Assembly (NCBI GenBank): GCA_050633645.1
Contig: JBOEGX010000002.1
Span: 496,001 to 560,000, forward strand
DNA from: UBA1672 sp050633645
GTDB lineage: Bacteria > Pseudomonadota > Alphaproteobacteria > Micavibrionales > Micavibrionaceae
DNA length: 64,000 nucleotides
Reading direction: 5' to 3'
Part shown: piece by piece, positions 1-9,627 of the stretch
Numbering within the stretch: the first letter of the stretch is position 1
How the letters are laid out: each line of letters begins with the position of its first letter
Translations under genes and position numbers: made by a program
Notes under the pieces: generated by a model
Told to the model about the DNA's origin: nothing
What the model saw: only the letters and a program-made list of their open reading frames with translations
Database searches by the model: none

Positions 1-693
1 GGCGACAATATCCGACAATACACAAAAATGAACAACATTCCTTTAGCCTTCGCGATTCCCGCAGGCCTCGTCGGTGAAAACAAACCCTCTTGGACAAACC
101 AGATTGAAATCGCCTTGCAGGATGCGTTAGAGGCTGCAAAAGGGCAAGTCATTAAATTCGAAATTCCAGGCGGTTCACAGTCACAAGCGCATTTCGCGAC
201 AGTTGATGAAGCCATAGATTTAAGAAATAAATTAAAGGATTTGAAACCTGGGCAAATGAATGGGAATGCGTATGTTGGGGTGCTTTGTGAAAATCTTTCC
301 AAAGCCGTCGGCGGCACGATCTCCCCCACTATTATTTCGGATAGCCCGTTTGATCGCAAAATGACATGGGATCAAATACAAGACCTTGCATCGGACGGTC
401 ACGAAATTATATCCTTAGGCCGCGCACATAACAACCCATACACCAATTTGGATGATGCAGAAATAGCAGCCGATGTGAACGCGGCGCAATCGGCGTTTGA
501 GCAAAACGCATCTGTAACGCCCAAAGTCATGGCATATCCAGAAGGGGCATATAATGATGATGTAAAAACCGTATTGCAATCAAATGGAATAGAAGTGGCA
601 TTTACGTTGCAATATGGCGGCATTGATGAAAATACGGATCGTATGGAGTTGCCCCGTGTAATGGTAACGCAAGAAATGCTTGAGCATTCTTAA
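1..693 (+). CDS. Polysaccharide deacetylase family protein, 5' end outside window
   Basis: The reading frame is open from base 1 with no stop before the ATG at 28, so the gene very probably starts upstream of the window. The visible part resembles the C-terminal two thirds of a NodB-type deacetylase: a segment like the usual strand after the metal site (IPLAFAIPAGLVG), then MTWDQIQDLASDGHEI and the late motif AYPEGAYND. The N-terminal metal-binding FDDG motif is not in the visible part. The family removes acetyl groups from envelope or exported polysaccharides, which suits the neighbouring sugar-nucleotide and glycosyltransferase genes. It converges on the glycosyltransferase at 690-1802 with a 4-base overlap. 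Confidence 0.7.
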   Translation, partial: GDNIRQYTKMNNIPLAFAIPAGLVGENKPSWTNQIEIALQDALEAAKGQVIKFEIPGGSQSQAHFATVDEAIDLRNKLKDLKPGQMNGNAYVGVLCENLSKAVGGTISPTIISDSPFDRKMTWDQIQDLASDGHEIISLGRAHNNPYTNLDDAEIAADVNAAQSAFEQNASVTPKVMAYPEGAYNDDVKTVLQSNGIEVAFTLQYGGIDENTDRMELPRVMVTQEMLEHS

Positions 694-1802
694 GCGCGGA
701 GGATTTTTTCAAAGCGCTTCATAATCTCTGGCAACAAAAATTCATCAGGTAAAAAAGAATCGGCTTTGCTGACTTTGGGGCTAATTTTCACAGCTTTCAT
801 GGCCGCGACGAATTCATCCATCGTATCAACGATTTTCAAATGCGCATCGGGGACGTATTTTTTGATATCCATTATGCCGCCAGATTCACGCGTTGCGATG
901 GCGGGTATGCCGCAGGAAAATCCTTCTAACACTACATTGGGCATTCCTTCCCATCGGGAGGGGAGCAATAAGCAATCAGCTGCCGCCGCAATTTTCCATG
1001 GATTTGACTCGTAACCTTTTAAAAACACATGATCTTGTAAATCGTACTCCGCAATAAGAGTGTCCAACGTTTCGCGATACGCGCCATCTCCGATAATATC
1101 CAATCGCCAATTCGTCGCGGGCTTAAAATCCATCAAAGCCTTGAATAAGCGATCATATCCCTTTTCATATGAAAGCCGCCCGACCGAAACAAAGCAGAAT
1201 GTGTTCTCACGATTTTCAATATTTTCAAATACACTGGGAATGCTGGCAAAAACGCGTTCTGTATCAACGGGATTAAATAAGACTTGATGGTTCTCAATAT
1301 TAATTTTTATTTTATCTCTGAAATCATCCACCATTTGCGAGCAATTACTCACCACCAAATCCGCTCGCCCGTATAGCAGCTTATAAACCAAAATGCATAA
1401 ACGTCCTTTAACCCCATAGCGAGAGATCAAAACTGACGGTAACGCGGCCTCACGTACAATTACGCGAATATGCGGAAAGAACATCTTCATCAACAACGCC
1501 AAAGCATTCGAATGCACCATCGTCGTAAAAATCACATCGGGCTTATGCTGTCTTATGAAGGAAATGAGCTTAAAAACACTGCTTTTTATGCTGCGGTTGC
1601 CAAATGTATGAAAAGGGATGTCATCCGCAATCCATTCTTTAATCGGCCCATCATCATTGAGCGCTAGAAATTCGGGGTGAAACGCATCTCGATCAAGGTT
1701 ATTCATTAATGTAACTAAAATACGTTCCGCCCCACCCGCGCCAAGTGTAGGCAAAATGAACAATACTTTGGTCTTGTTACAAGGTTTCATAGGAAACATC
1801 AT
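690..1802 (-). CDS. Glycosyltransferase family 4
   Basis: A 370-residue GT-B glycosyltransferase. The N-terminal half begins with a Rossmann strand and glycine-rich loop (VLFILPTLGAGGAERI), and the C-terminal nucleotide-sugar half carries SVGRLSYEKGYD and the donor-binding E-x7-E region in RWEGMPNVVLEGFSCG. It would transfer a sugar from an activated donor onto a surface polysaccharide at the cytoplasmic face of the membrane. Its start lies inside the end of the upstream sugar dehydrogenase gene (26-base overlap), indicating one transcript. There is no clear Shine-Dalgarno, so ATGs at 1802, 1799 or 1790 are all possible. Donor and acceptor cannot be told from sequence. Confidence 0.88.
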   Translation of the reverse strand: MMFPMKPCNKTKVLFILPTLGAGGAERILVTLMNNLDRDAFHPEFLALNDDGPIKEWIADDIPFHTFGNRSIKSSVFKLISFIRQHKPDVIFTTMVHSNALALLMKMFFPHIRVIVREAALPSVLISRYGVKGRLCILVYKLLYGRADLVVSNCSQMVDDFRDKIKINIENHQVLFNPVDTERVFASIPSVFENIENRENTFCFVSVGRLSYEKGYDRLFKALMDFKPATNWRLDIIGDGAYRETLDTLIAEYDLQDHVFLKGYESNPWKIAAAADCLLLPSRWEGMPNVVLEGFSCGIPAIATRESGGIMDIKKYVPDAHLKIVDTMDEFVAAMKAVKISPKVSKADSFLPDEFLLPEIMKRFEKILRA

Positions 1803-3105
1803 CGGTAAAATCGAGCGTTTTCCATATGCCTTTAATATCGTAAATCACAGGTTTAAATCCATGGCCAGAATTCAAAAGTCCAGTAATGTTTTTTGCGCTC
1901 ATCTCGGTATAGATTCTGTGATTCACCGCTAAAGTGACGCAATCATATTTTTTGTCTTGCGGTAGAGCGGTCATAACCGTGATGCCATATTCTTTTTCGG
2001 CCTCTTCGGGCATGGCATGTGGATCATGTATGTCAATATCATAGCCAAAGCTCTCAAGCTCCTTCACAATATCAATCACCTTGGTATTGCGGATGTCGTT
2101 GATGTTTTCTTTAAACGTAAAGCCAAGAAGAAGGATATTTGCCTTTTTGCGCTCGGTTTTGTAATCACAATCTTTGGCTTGGTTCAAAAAGCGATCAATG
2201 CGCCCCGCGACATATGCTCCCATGGAATCATTTGTTTTACGTCCCGCCAGAATAACCTCTGGCTCATGCCCAACCATTAACGCGCTTTTCGCCAAATAAT
2301 ACGGATCAACACCAATACAATGTCCGCCAACCAAACCAGGGGTAAAGGGGAGGAAGTTCCATTTCGTGCGCGCCGCCTCAATCACATCATGCGAAGACAT
2401 TCCCATTTTGTTGAGCAACATCGTCACCTCATTCATAAAGGCGATATTAATATCACGCTGGGCGTTTTCAATCGCTTTTGATGCTTCGGCAGTTTTGATA
2501 TCCTTGGCTTTGAAAATGTTGTTGCCATTCATTTGTCCGTAAAGCTCAACCAGCAAATTGGCGACATCATCCGTCTGTGCGGCGACAACCTTTGTAATGT
2601 TCTCAACCGTATGAACTTCATCGCCCGGATTAATGCGTTCTGGTGAATACCCAAGGATAAAACCCTCCCCACTCTTCAAACCGCTCGCGGTTTCTAATAT
2701 CGGGCCACAAATATCTTCGGTAACCCCCGGATACACGGTGCTTTCATAAATGATGATATCACCTTTATTGATCAAGCTACCAATTGTCGCCGTAGCTTTT
2801 TCGACTATGCTAAGGTCTGGCTCATTCTCTTCATCAATCGGGGTTGGAACGGTAACGATATAAATATCAGCTTCTTTAATATCGCTCAGCTCATCCGTGA
2901 ATTTACAACTGGTCGTACGAAGCACATTCTGGCGGATTTCACGGTTGCTATCCCACCCGTCTTTAAGCTCACTCACGCGGGTTTTATTAACATCATAACC
3001 ATATACAGTGCCATATTTTGCCAAAGCCACAGCCAAAGGCATTCCGACATATCCAAGGCCGATCACGGCAATGTTCATCTTTTTTAAATCATATTTCATA
3101 GTCAT
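1777..3105 (-). CDS. UDP-N-acetylhexosamine / UDP-glucose 6-dehydrogenase family
   Basis: A 442-residue nucleotide-sugar dehydrogenase of the WbpO/TviB type, which oxidises C6 of a UDP-sugar to the uronic acid with two NAD+. The N-terminal dinucleotide fold has IAVIGLGYVGMPLA, followed by TVPTPID and YESTVYPGVTED. The central domain has SPERINPGD, the catalytic region is GLVGGHCIGVDPYYL with the nucleophilic Cys, and the C-terminal domain contains LLGFTFKENINDIRNTKV. The closest resemblance is to UDP-GalNAc/GlcNAc dehydrogenases rather than to simple UDP-glucose dehydrogenase, but the substrate is an inference. It lies 34 bases after the asparagine-synthase-like gene and overlaps the glycosyltransferase, fitting a capsule or O-antigen operon. 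Confidence 0.88.
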   Translation of the reverse strand: MTMKYDLKKMNIAVIGLGYVGMPLAVALAKYGTVYGYDVNKTRVSELKDGWDSNREIRQNVLRTTSCKFTDELSDIKEADIYIVTVPTPIDEENEPDLSIVEKATATIGSLINKGDIIIYESTVYPGVTEDICGPILETASGLKSGEGFILGYSPERINPGDEVHTVENITKVVAAQTDDVANLLVELYGQMNGNNIFKAKDIKTAEASKAIENAQRDINIAFMNEVTMLLNKMGMSSHDVIEAARTKWNFLPFTPGLVGGHCIGVDPYYLAKSALMVGHEPEVILAGRKTNDSMGAYVAGRIDRFLNQAKDCDYKTERKKANILLLGFTFKENINDIRNTKVIDIVKELESFGYDIDIHDPHAMPEEAEKEYGITVMTALPQDKKYDCVTLAVNHRIYTEMSAKNITGLLNSGHGFKPVIYDIKGIWKTLDFTDDVSYETL

Positions 3106-3139
3106 AGCTTCTAATAGAGGTGCTTACGTTATTCAAGTC

Positions 3140-4996
3140 TTAACTATCTAAATACCAACTTTGCGCCATGAGTACACCCCATAAAGCACTGTGGTTATCA
3201 ATTCGTCCCGATTGAAATGCGCGCCACATCTCTTGAATGTCTTTTTGCTCAAATAACGGCGTATCCGTATGAATTAGATCATGCCCCCAATCTTTAAGAT
3301 CGGAGCGCAGCCAATCCGCAACAGGCGGTGTAAATCCTTGCTTCGGCCGGTCGATAATTTCGCGCGGTACATAATCGCATAATAAATCATAAAGTGGCCT
3401 TTTCCCGCGCCCTCGTTCATCAAAAACCTTGTCTTTGATATTCATCGTCCATGCAAGCTCAATCACATCCTTATCAAGAAGCGGAGAGCGCACTTCCAAC
3501 GATGAAAACATCGATGCGCGATCAACCTTCACCAAAATATCATCAGGCAAATATAAATGCGTATCAATCATCATCATACGCTCAAGATCGCTCAACCCCT
3601 CTGATTGCCCAAGGTTAAGCCCATCGGGCAAATCAAGACCAGGCTGAATAGAGAGCGTTCGCAAAACTGATTTATCAAACCCCGCCTCTTGCAAAAACCC
3701 CGCAATAGAGTGCATACGCTTACCATTGCCCCCCACCAAATTATAAATATTCTGTGGCGCAGCATTAAGGCAAAGCGCCAAAGCTTTCCGTATTGGGGCC
3801 GGGATGCTGCTCGTCTTATCAAGCAGTCTCTTAAGCATAAAATACCGTTTATACCCGCAAAAAACCTCATCCCCGCCATCCCCACTTAACGCGACCACCG
3901 TGTCTTTGCGGGCTTGGGCACATAAAACAGTGGTAGGAATCTGGGAATAATCGGCAAAGGGTTCGTCATAGATGCGCGGCAAATTCGGAATAACATCGAG
4001 TGTCTCTCGCGCTGTAACCATATAGGTTGTATGATCGGTTTTTAAATGCGCCGCCACCTTCTCCGCATGCTTGGATTCATCAAATGCCCCGTCATCAAAC
4101 CCAATGCTATACGTCTTAACGGGTGTATCCGATTGTTCTTGCATCAACGCGGTTACCAATGATGAATCAATCCCCCCTGATAAAAACGCGCCCAATGGCA
4201 CATCAGACATCATGCGTCCCGATACCGCGCTTGACAAAACCTCTTTTAAACGACTCCCTGCACTGTCGTCCTCTTTACCTTTTTTCAACACCCAATAAGG
4301 TTTCATCTTGGATGCTAAGTCACTTGAAGATAAATCATCTTTTTGCAAAACGATATAATGCGCAGGGCGAAGTTTGAATATGTTCTTATAAATACTGCGC
4401 GGGGCAGGGATAAAACCGAAATAACGATACGCCGCCATAGCATCCATATCAATTTCAGGGCGACAACCATTCAACGCAATAAAGGCTTTTAATTCGGATG
4501 CGAAGGCAATTTTATCGCCCACCCATCCAACATAAAACGGTTTTTTCCCAACGTGATCACGGACAAGGGTCAGGGTTTTCTCTTGCTTGTCCCATAACGC
4601 AATCGCAAACATCCCCTTAATAATACTAAGCGTCTTTTCCAAGCCAAGCAACGCAAACCCTTCAAGCATGATTTCTGTATCACTATGCCCTTTAAATGAA
4701 ATATCAGATTTTACGTATCGTAAAGCGTTTAATAACTGATTTGTATTGTATATTTCACCATTATAAGACGCGACGTAGCGACCATTTTGTGATGTCATGG
4801 GCTGCGCACCCGCTTTTGATAAATCCAGTATAGATAAACGTCGATGCCCTAGAAAAATTCCGTTATCTCCATCGCCCCAGACGCCATCCGCATCAGGCCC
4901 GCGATGCGTTAGGGTATCGGTCATGGCTTTTGTAAGGCTGTGACCTTCATGATTTCCAATATTTTCGGGCGTAAAAAACCCAGCTATTCCGCACAT
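3140..4996 (-). CDS. asnB: Asparagine synthase (glutamine-hydrolysing) family protein
   Basis: 618 residues, the usual AsnB length. The protein starts with MCGIAGFF, so Cys2 becomes the N-terminal nucleophile of the class II glutaminase domain (about residues 2-210). The synthetase domain follows, with the PP-loop FLSGGIDSS and the SGDGGDEVF motif. It may make asparagine or, as is common beside glycosyltransferases, amidate a sugar uronic acid; the adjacent UDP-sugar dehydrogenase favours the second role, but this is inference. Its first 13 bases overlap the end of the sitD-like permease gene. A second paralogue is at 55034-56992. Confidence 0.88.
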   Translation of the reverse strand: MCGIAGFFTPENIGNHEGHSLTKAMTDTLTHRGPDADGVWGDGDNGIFLGHRRLSILDLSKAGAQPMTSQNGRYVASYNGEIYNTNQLLNALRYVKSDISFKGHSDTEIMLEGFALLGLEKTLSIIKGMFAIALWDKQEKTLTLVRDHVGKKPFYVGWVGDKIAFASELKAFIALNGCRPEIDMDAMAAYRYFGFIPAPRSIYKNIFKLRPAHYIVLQKDDLSSSDLASKMKPYWVLKKGKEDDSAGSRLKEVLSSAVSGRMMSDVPLGAFLSGGIDSSLVTALMQEQSDTPVKTYSIGFDDGAFDESKHAEKVAAHLKTDHTTYMVTARETLDVIPNLPRIYDEPFADYSQIPTTVLCAQARKDTVVALSGDGGDEVFCGYKRYFMLKRLLDKTSSIPAPIRKALALCLNAAPQNIYNLVGGNGKRMHSIAGFLQEAGFDKSVLRTLSIQPGLDLPDGLNLGQSEGLSDLERMMMIDTHLYLPDDILVKVDRASMFSSLEVRSPLLDKDVIELAWTMNIKDKVFDERGRGKRPLYDLLCDYVPREIIDRPKQGFTPPVADWLRSDLKDWGHDLIHTDTPLFEQKDIQEMWRAFQSGRIDNHSALWGVLMAQSWYLDS

Positions 4997-5835
4997 ATCT
5001 GAGAGATAACCTTTTCTGATTTAAAGCCTTTGTACAAAAGAACGCTTAAAAATAAACTGCCCTGAATCACGACAATAAATGGCGCGGTGGCTGCGTCCAA
5101 ATGAAAGCTTAAAATCGTACCAATAGCGCAAGAAAACACAGACACACAAATCGCAATCATCATCATCATACCAAATGATCGAGCCATTAAAAATCCAATC
5201 GCCCCTGGCGCAATCAACATCGCAATTACCAAAATAATCCCCGCCGCCTTAAGTGCCGATACAATGGTAAGAGACAGCAGGGCAAGCAATAAGAAATGCA
5301 ACAATTTCACAGGTAACCCAATCACCCGCGCATAATCAGGATCAAAACAATACAGCATAAAGTCGCGCCGCTTAACGATTAAAACAAGGCTTGAAAAACC
5401 AGAGATAATAAAGGTCTCGATCAAATCATATTGCGTAATGCCCAAAACATTCCCGAACAAAACATGCAACAGATGAACATCCGTTTCAATGCGAGAGAGC
5501 AAAACAAGCCCAAATGCAAACATCCCCGAAAACATAATTCCCATCACCGCATCTTCTTTAACGCGGCTATTATTGCGAATAAACCCCGTAGTAATCGCGC
5601 AAAATAACCCCGCGATAAACGCCCCAATCGATAATGGGATATTCAATATATACGCAATACCTAACCCCGGAAGCACCGCATGCGACACCGCATCCCCCAT
5701 AAGTGACCATCCCTTTAAAATCAAAAAGCATGAAAAAATTGAACACGAAAAACCAATCATCATGGACACAGCCAAGGCGCGTTGCATAAAATCATAGGAT
5801 AAAGGATCAAAAATATAAAAATTTAACAGCTCCAT
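4984..5835 (-). CDS. sitD: Metal ABC transporter permease (SitD/YfeD type)
   Basis: A 283-residue polytopic membrane protein of the ABC-3 permease family with about eight hydrophobic segments. It shows the family signatures GWSLMGDAVSHAVLPGLG near the N-terminus and IVSALKAAGIILVIAMLIAPGA near residue 195. It is a paralogue of the preceding permease and starts at the base after that gene's stop. The two presumably form the heterodimeric channel of the manganese/iron importer. Its stop codon lies inside the start of asnB, so the importer and the polysaccharide genes are probably co-transcribed. Confidence 0.88.
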   Translation of the reverse strand: MELLNFYIFDPLSYDFMQRALAVSMMIGFSCSIFSCFLILKGWSLMGDAVSHAVLPGLGIAYILNIPLSIGAFIAGLFCAITTGFIRNNSRVKEDAVMGIMFSGMFAFGLVLLSRIETDVHLLHVLFGNVLGITQYDLIETFIISGFSSLVLIVKRRDFMLYCFDPDYARVIGLPVKLLHFLLLALLSLTIVSALKAAGIILVIAMLIAPGAIGFLMARSFGMMMMIAICVSVFSCAIGTILSFHLDAATAPFIVVIQGSLFLSVLLYKGFKSEKVISQICAE

Positions 5836-6684
5836 TTACGTGCACCTTTTTACATTGAAATGCGCGCGAATAAGCCCGTGTTTCGGAGCGAAAATAAAAA
5901 CCACAAGAAACAAAACGGTTTGCATCGTAACAATTAATCCACCTGAATTTGTGTTCAGGAAATAGCTTAAATACGCGCCAAGCCCACTCGTCACGCTTCC
6001 CAATATGACGGAAAGGATGAGAAGTTTCCCAAAGCGATCCGTCAGCAAATAAGCCGTCGCTCCTGGCGTTACCACCATCGCAATCACAAGGCACGCGCCA
6101 ACAGTCTGCAACGCCGCCACAGTCGCCGCGCTCAGTAATGTAAAAAATAAAATATGAAGCCCATGCGCGTTAATGCCGATGCTTCGTGCATGGCGTTCAT
6201 CAAAAAAGACGAGCATTAAATCTTTCCATTTCAGGATCAGAGCAATCAGGCAGATCACCGAGATAATCACAACCTGTAAAATATCATAATCCGAAATCGC
6301 TAGAATATTACCAAGGATGATGGCTTGAATATTCACTGCTGTTGGATTGATGGAGACGAGCAATAGCCCGATGGCAAAGAATGTTGTAAACACCACGCCA
6401 ATTACCGCGTCTTCACGCAGTTTGGTTTTATTGCGAACAAAGCTCATGGAAAACGCCGCCAAAATTCCCGTAAAAAACGCTCCGAATGCATAGGGCAAGC
6501 CAATCAAATAAGCCAATGCCACGCCAGGGACAATGGAATGCGCCAACGCATCCCCCATCAACGACCATCCCTTAAGCATAAGGAAAGAAGACAAAAATGC
6601 ACATGTCCCGCCAACAAGCGCGCAAACCCAAATGGCCTTGACCATGTAAGCATATGAAAATGGCTCCAACAAAAGATCCATCAT
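5836..6684 (-). CDS. sitC: Metal ABC transporter permease (SitC/YfeC type)
   Basis: A 282-residue ABC-3 family permease. It has the motif GWSLMGDALAHSIVPGVALAYL, eight or so transmembrane stretches, and the late family signature TVGACLVIAMVVTPGATAY. The order binding protein, ATPase, permease, permease matches Sit/Yfe operons for Mn2+ and Fe2+. The start codon overlaps the end of the ATPase gene by 4 bases, so translational coupling is likely. Metal preference is inferred mainly from the binding protein. Confidence 0.88.
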   Translation of the reverse strand: MMDLLLEPFSYAYMVKAIWVCALVGGTCAFLSSFLMLKGWSLMGDALAHSIVPGVALAYLIGLPYAFGAFFTGILAAFSMSFVRNKTKLREDAVIGVVFTTFFAIGLLLVSINPTAVNIQAIILGNILAISDYDILQVVIISVICLIALILKWKDLMLVFFDERHARSIGINAHGLHILFFTLLSAATVAALQTVGACLVIAMVVTPGATAYLLTDRFGKLLILSVILGSVTSGLGAYLSYFLNTNSGGLIVTMQTVLFLVVFIFAPKHGLIRAHFNVKRCT

Positions 6685-7562
6685 TTCATTTTCTTCCTGC
6701 CCTTGCCTGATTTGACGATGCGTTGCTCTTTTTCCGCTCCATAAAGCACAAGCGGGCGCTCATCATCGGTCAGAACGGAAATACCGCGCTCATCCTCATC
6801 ATCATGTAAATCTGTTCCGCCAAGCTTAAGATGTCTCAACATCCCGCCAAAGGCCTTGGCAAGATTTTCTTGCGTAAATGTCGTCTCTACCGCGCCATAG
6901 GCCAACACCTCACGGTTAATCAAAATCACATCATCACAAAAACTCGGCACACTCCCCAAATTATGGGTGGACACAAGGATAAGTCGGCCTTCCTCGGCTA
7001 GGCTGTGGAAGAGTGCGCTTAACGTTTCCTCGGTCTTGATATCAACGCCCGTAAACGGCTCATCCAACAGTATAACCTCACCGCCCTGTGCCAAGGCGCG
7101 CGCCACAAAAACCCGCTTTTTCTGCCCACCGCTCAGCTCACCGATTTGCCGTTTGCGATATTGGGTCATATCAACACGGCTCAATGCTTCATCAACCGCA
7201 TGTTTGTCCGCCGCGCTGCTCTTACGAAAAAATCCCATATGTCCGTAACGCCCCATCATCACGACATCTTCAACCAGAACAGGGAAATTCCAATCCACAT
7301 CCTCTGTTTGCGGAACGTACGAAACCATATTGCTTTTTAGGGCTTTGCGAACGCTTTTTCCTGCAATGTTAATCGTGCCGCACGTGGGCTTCACAAACCC
7401 CATAATGCTTTTAAACAGGGTCGATTTTCCCGCACCATTCACCCCGACAAGTCCGCAAATCGTTCCCGTCGAAAGACTGAGATTCACCCCCTCAATCGCG
7501 GTATGCCCATTGGGATACGTCACGGCTAAGTCTTTGATCTCTATAACGGGGTGATTATTCAT
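6681..7562 (-). CDS. sitB: Metal ABC transporter ATP-binding protein (SitB/YfeB type)
   Basis: A cytoplasmic ABC ATPase with Walker A GVNGAGKST, Q-loop region YVPQTEDVDWNFP, signature LSGGQKKR and Walker B VILLDEPFTG. The reading frame is open further upstream, but the ATG at 7562, which overlaps the end of the binding-protein gene by 8 bases, gives the normal family N-terminus MNNHPVIEIKDLAVTY. A charged C-terminal tail of about 40 residues (DDEDERG to KGRKKMK) extends past the ABC core and has no known role. It energises uptake through the two permeases encoded next. Confidence 0.88.
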   Translation of the reverse strand: MNNHPVIEIKDLAVTYPNGHTAIEGVNLSLSTGTICGLVGVNGAGKSTLFKSIMGFVKPTCGTINIAGKSVRKALKSNMVSYVPQTEDVDWNFPVLVEDVVMMGRYGHMGFFRKSSAADKHAVDEALSRVDMTQYRKRQIGELSGGQKKRVFVARALAQGGEVILLDEPFTGVDIKTEETLSALFHSLAEEGRLILVSTHNLGSVPSFCDDVILINREVLAYGAVETTFTQENLAKAFGGMLRHLKLGGTDLHDDEDERGISVLTDDERPLVLYGAEKEQRIVKSGKGRKKMK

Positions 7563-8454
7563 GCGCGTCTTTCGCGTTTTTAAAACCATCGGCAATGGTC
7601 TGGGTGGTCACTTTTAACAAATCAAGATAGCTCGGCACAACACCGCCTTTTTCGCTCAATGAATCAACATATAAAACCCCGCCATAGGCCGCGCCCGTCT
7701 CTGCCGCCACCTGTTTCGCGGGGCGATCAGATATTGTGCTTTCACTAAAAACAACAGGTATCTTGTTCTCTCGCACTGTATCAATCACCTTGCGTACTTG
7801 TTGCGGCGTGCCTTGTTGGTCCGCGTTAATCGGCCACAGATAAACCTCCTGAAACCCCATATCATTTGCTAGATAGCTAAACGCCCCTTCACTGGTCACA
7901 AGATATCGCTGTTCTTTCGGAATATCAGCCAGTGCGTTTTGAAGTCCTGCTTTAATGCCCTCAATGTCTTGAAGATACGCTGCGGCGTTTTCTTCATAAA
8001 CGGCGGCATTAGCGGAGTCATGCAAGACAAACGCATCTCTGATATTATCAACATAGATACGCGCATTTTCCGTCGACATCCACGCATGTGGATTGGGCTT
8101 TCCTGAATATGGCCCTTCATAAATGGAAATAGGCTCAACCCCATCGGACACAACCACGCTCGGCACGTCTTTCACATCTTGCAAGAACCGCTCAAACCAT
8201 CTCTCCAAATTAAGACCGTTCCATAAAATTAAATCCGCGTCCAACGCCCGCACAATATCCTTCGGCGTGGGTTGATAGTCATGAATTTCCGCGCCAGGCT
8301 TAGTAATGGATTCAACCGTTGCCGCGTCCCCTGCAACATTACGCGCAATATCCGCAATCACGGTAAAGCTTGTCACCGCTTTAAATTTCTTCTCCGCATG
8401 AACAGAGGTCGAAAACCCCAAAACGCATAAAAATGAAAGAATTAAAAACCGCAT
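7555..8454 (-). CDS. sitA: Periplasmic Mn/Fe-binding protein of ABC importer (SitA/YfeA type)
   Basis: A cluster A-I solute-binding protein. The ATG at 8454 follows a GAGG ribosome site and gives a clean signal peptide (MRFLILSFLCVLGFSTSVHA); upstream ATGs would spoil it. Metal ligands can be assigned by family: His in GAEIHDYQPTP, His in KPNPHAWMS, Glu in FSESTISDRP and Asp in YVDSLSEKGG. There is no His-rich loop of the kind found in ZnuA, so Mn2+/Fe2+ is more likely than Zn2+. It opens the operon sitA-sitB-sitC-sitD, which continues into asnB. Confidence 0.88.
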   Translation of the reverse strand: MRFLILSFLCVLGFSTSVHAEKKFKAVTSFTVIADIARNVAGDAATVESITKPGAEIHDYQPTPKDIVRALDADLILWNGLNLERWFERFLQDVKDVPSVVVSDGVEPISIYEGPYSGKPNPHAWMSTENARIYVDNIRDAFVLHDSANAAVYEENAAAYLQDIEGIKAGLQNALADIPKEQRYLVTSEGAFSYLANDMGFQEVYLWPINADQQGTPQQVRKVIDTVRENKIPVVFSESTISDRPAKQVAAETGAAYGGVLYVDSLSEKGGVVPSYLDLLKVTTQTIADGFKNAKDAHE

Positions 8455-8534
8455 AAAAACCTCAGAGTAAATATGAAATAAAAGCTTATTCCGTGCCATC
8501 ATGAAGTGCAAGGGGAAGCATAAACCCACTAAGA

Positions 8535-9521
8535 TTATACCTTATAATACTCTTTATACCATTCGATGAATTTAGGAACGCCTTCACGGATGCTTGTTGT
8601 TGGTTTATATCCCGTGATCTCAGTGGTTTCAGAGACATCCGCGTAAGTCTCACGCACATCCCCCGCCTGCATAGGCTGAAAATCAATATCGGCTTTTTTA
8701 CCAAGCTCTTTTTCAATAAGTCCTACAAAATCCATCAAATCTTCTGACTTTGTATTGCCGATATTCAAAACACGCTGCGGCGGCTTGCCCGCTTTTTCCG
8801 CGGGAGGGTGACGAAGCGTGGCAACAACCCCACTAACGATATCATCAATATAGGTAAAGTCACGTTTCATCTTCCCGTTATTAAATACGGGAAGTTTTTT
8901 GCCTTCACAAATGGCCTTGGTAAAAATAAATAGCGCCATATCAGGTCGCCCCCATGGGCCATATACGGTAAAGAATCGTAAGCCTGTTTGTGGTATGCGG
9001 AACAAATGGCTATAGGCATGGCTCATCAATTCATCGCTTTTCTTCGTTGCGGCATACATAGAAATCGGGTTATCAACGCGGTCTTGAACAGAAAACGGGA
9101 GCTTCTCATTCCCGCCATAAACAGAAGATGAACTCGCATAAACCAAATGCTCAAAATTATCCGTATGACGGCACATTTCAATAATGTTTAAATGCCCCAC
9201 AATATTGCTTTGGATATAGGCATAAGGGTTTTCCAAAGAATACCGAACACCAGCTTGCGCCGCTAAATGCACAACTCGCGTAAACGGCCCTTGCTCTGCC
9301 CATAACGCATCCATATCCGCGCGCTCAGAAATGTCCAATTTCACAAACGTAAAATTCTTATGCTTTTCAAGAATTTCAAGGCGCGCCTCTTTAAGAGTGA
9401 CATCGTAGTAATCGTTAAGGTTATCAATGCCAACAACGCTCTCGCCCTCATTGAGAAGGCGTAAACTCGTATGAAAGCCGATAAATCCGGCGGCTCCTGT
9501 AACAAGAATGGGTTTAGACAT
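8535..9521 (-). CDS. UDP-glucuronate 4-epimerase (NAD-dependent SDR)
   Basis: An extended short-chain dehydrogenase of about 328 residues. It has the NAD-binding glycine motif TGAAGFIGFH, the region VVHLAAQAGVRYSLENP typical of glucuronate epimerases, the catalytic Ser stretch YASSSSVYG and the YAATK pair (Tyr/Lys). It interconverts UDP-glucuronate and UDP-galacturonate for surface polysaccharide synthesis. The ATG at 9521 has CGGAG upstream with good spacing and gives the normal N-terminus MSKPILVTGAAGF; a longer frame to 9548 is less likely. It precedes sitA on the same strand by about 80 bases. Confidence 0.87.
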   Translation of the reverse strand: MSKPILVTGAAGFIGFHTSLRLLNEGESVVGIDNLNDYYDVTLKEARLEILEKHKNFTFVKLDISERADMDALWAEQGPFTRVVHLAAQAGVRYSLENPYAYIQSNIVGHLNIIEMCRHTDNFEHLVYASSSSVYGGNEKLPFSVQDRVDNPISMYAATKKSDELMSHAYSHLFRIPQTGLRFFTVYGPWGRPDMALFIFTKAICEGKKLPVFNNGKMKRDFTYIDDIVSGVVATLRHPPAEKAGKPPQRVLNIGNTKSEDLMDFVGLIEKELGKKADIDFQPMQAGDVRETYADVSETTEITGYKPTTSIREGVPKFIEWYKEYYKV

Positions 9522-9627
9522 TAATACTCCGATTTTAGACATAAACATGTTCGAAATTTATATCCTATGTCAGGAACATAATCTAGTGGGGCGGCGCAAA
9601 CCTGAGAAGTCTTGCACATATTACAGG

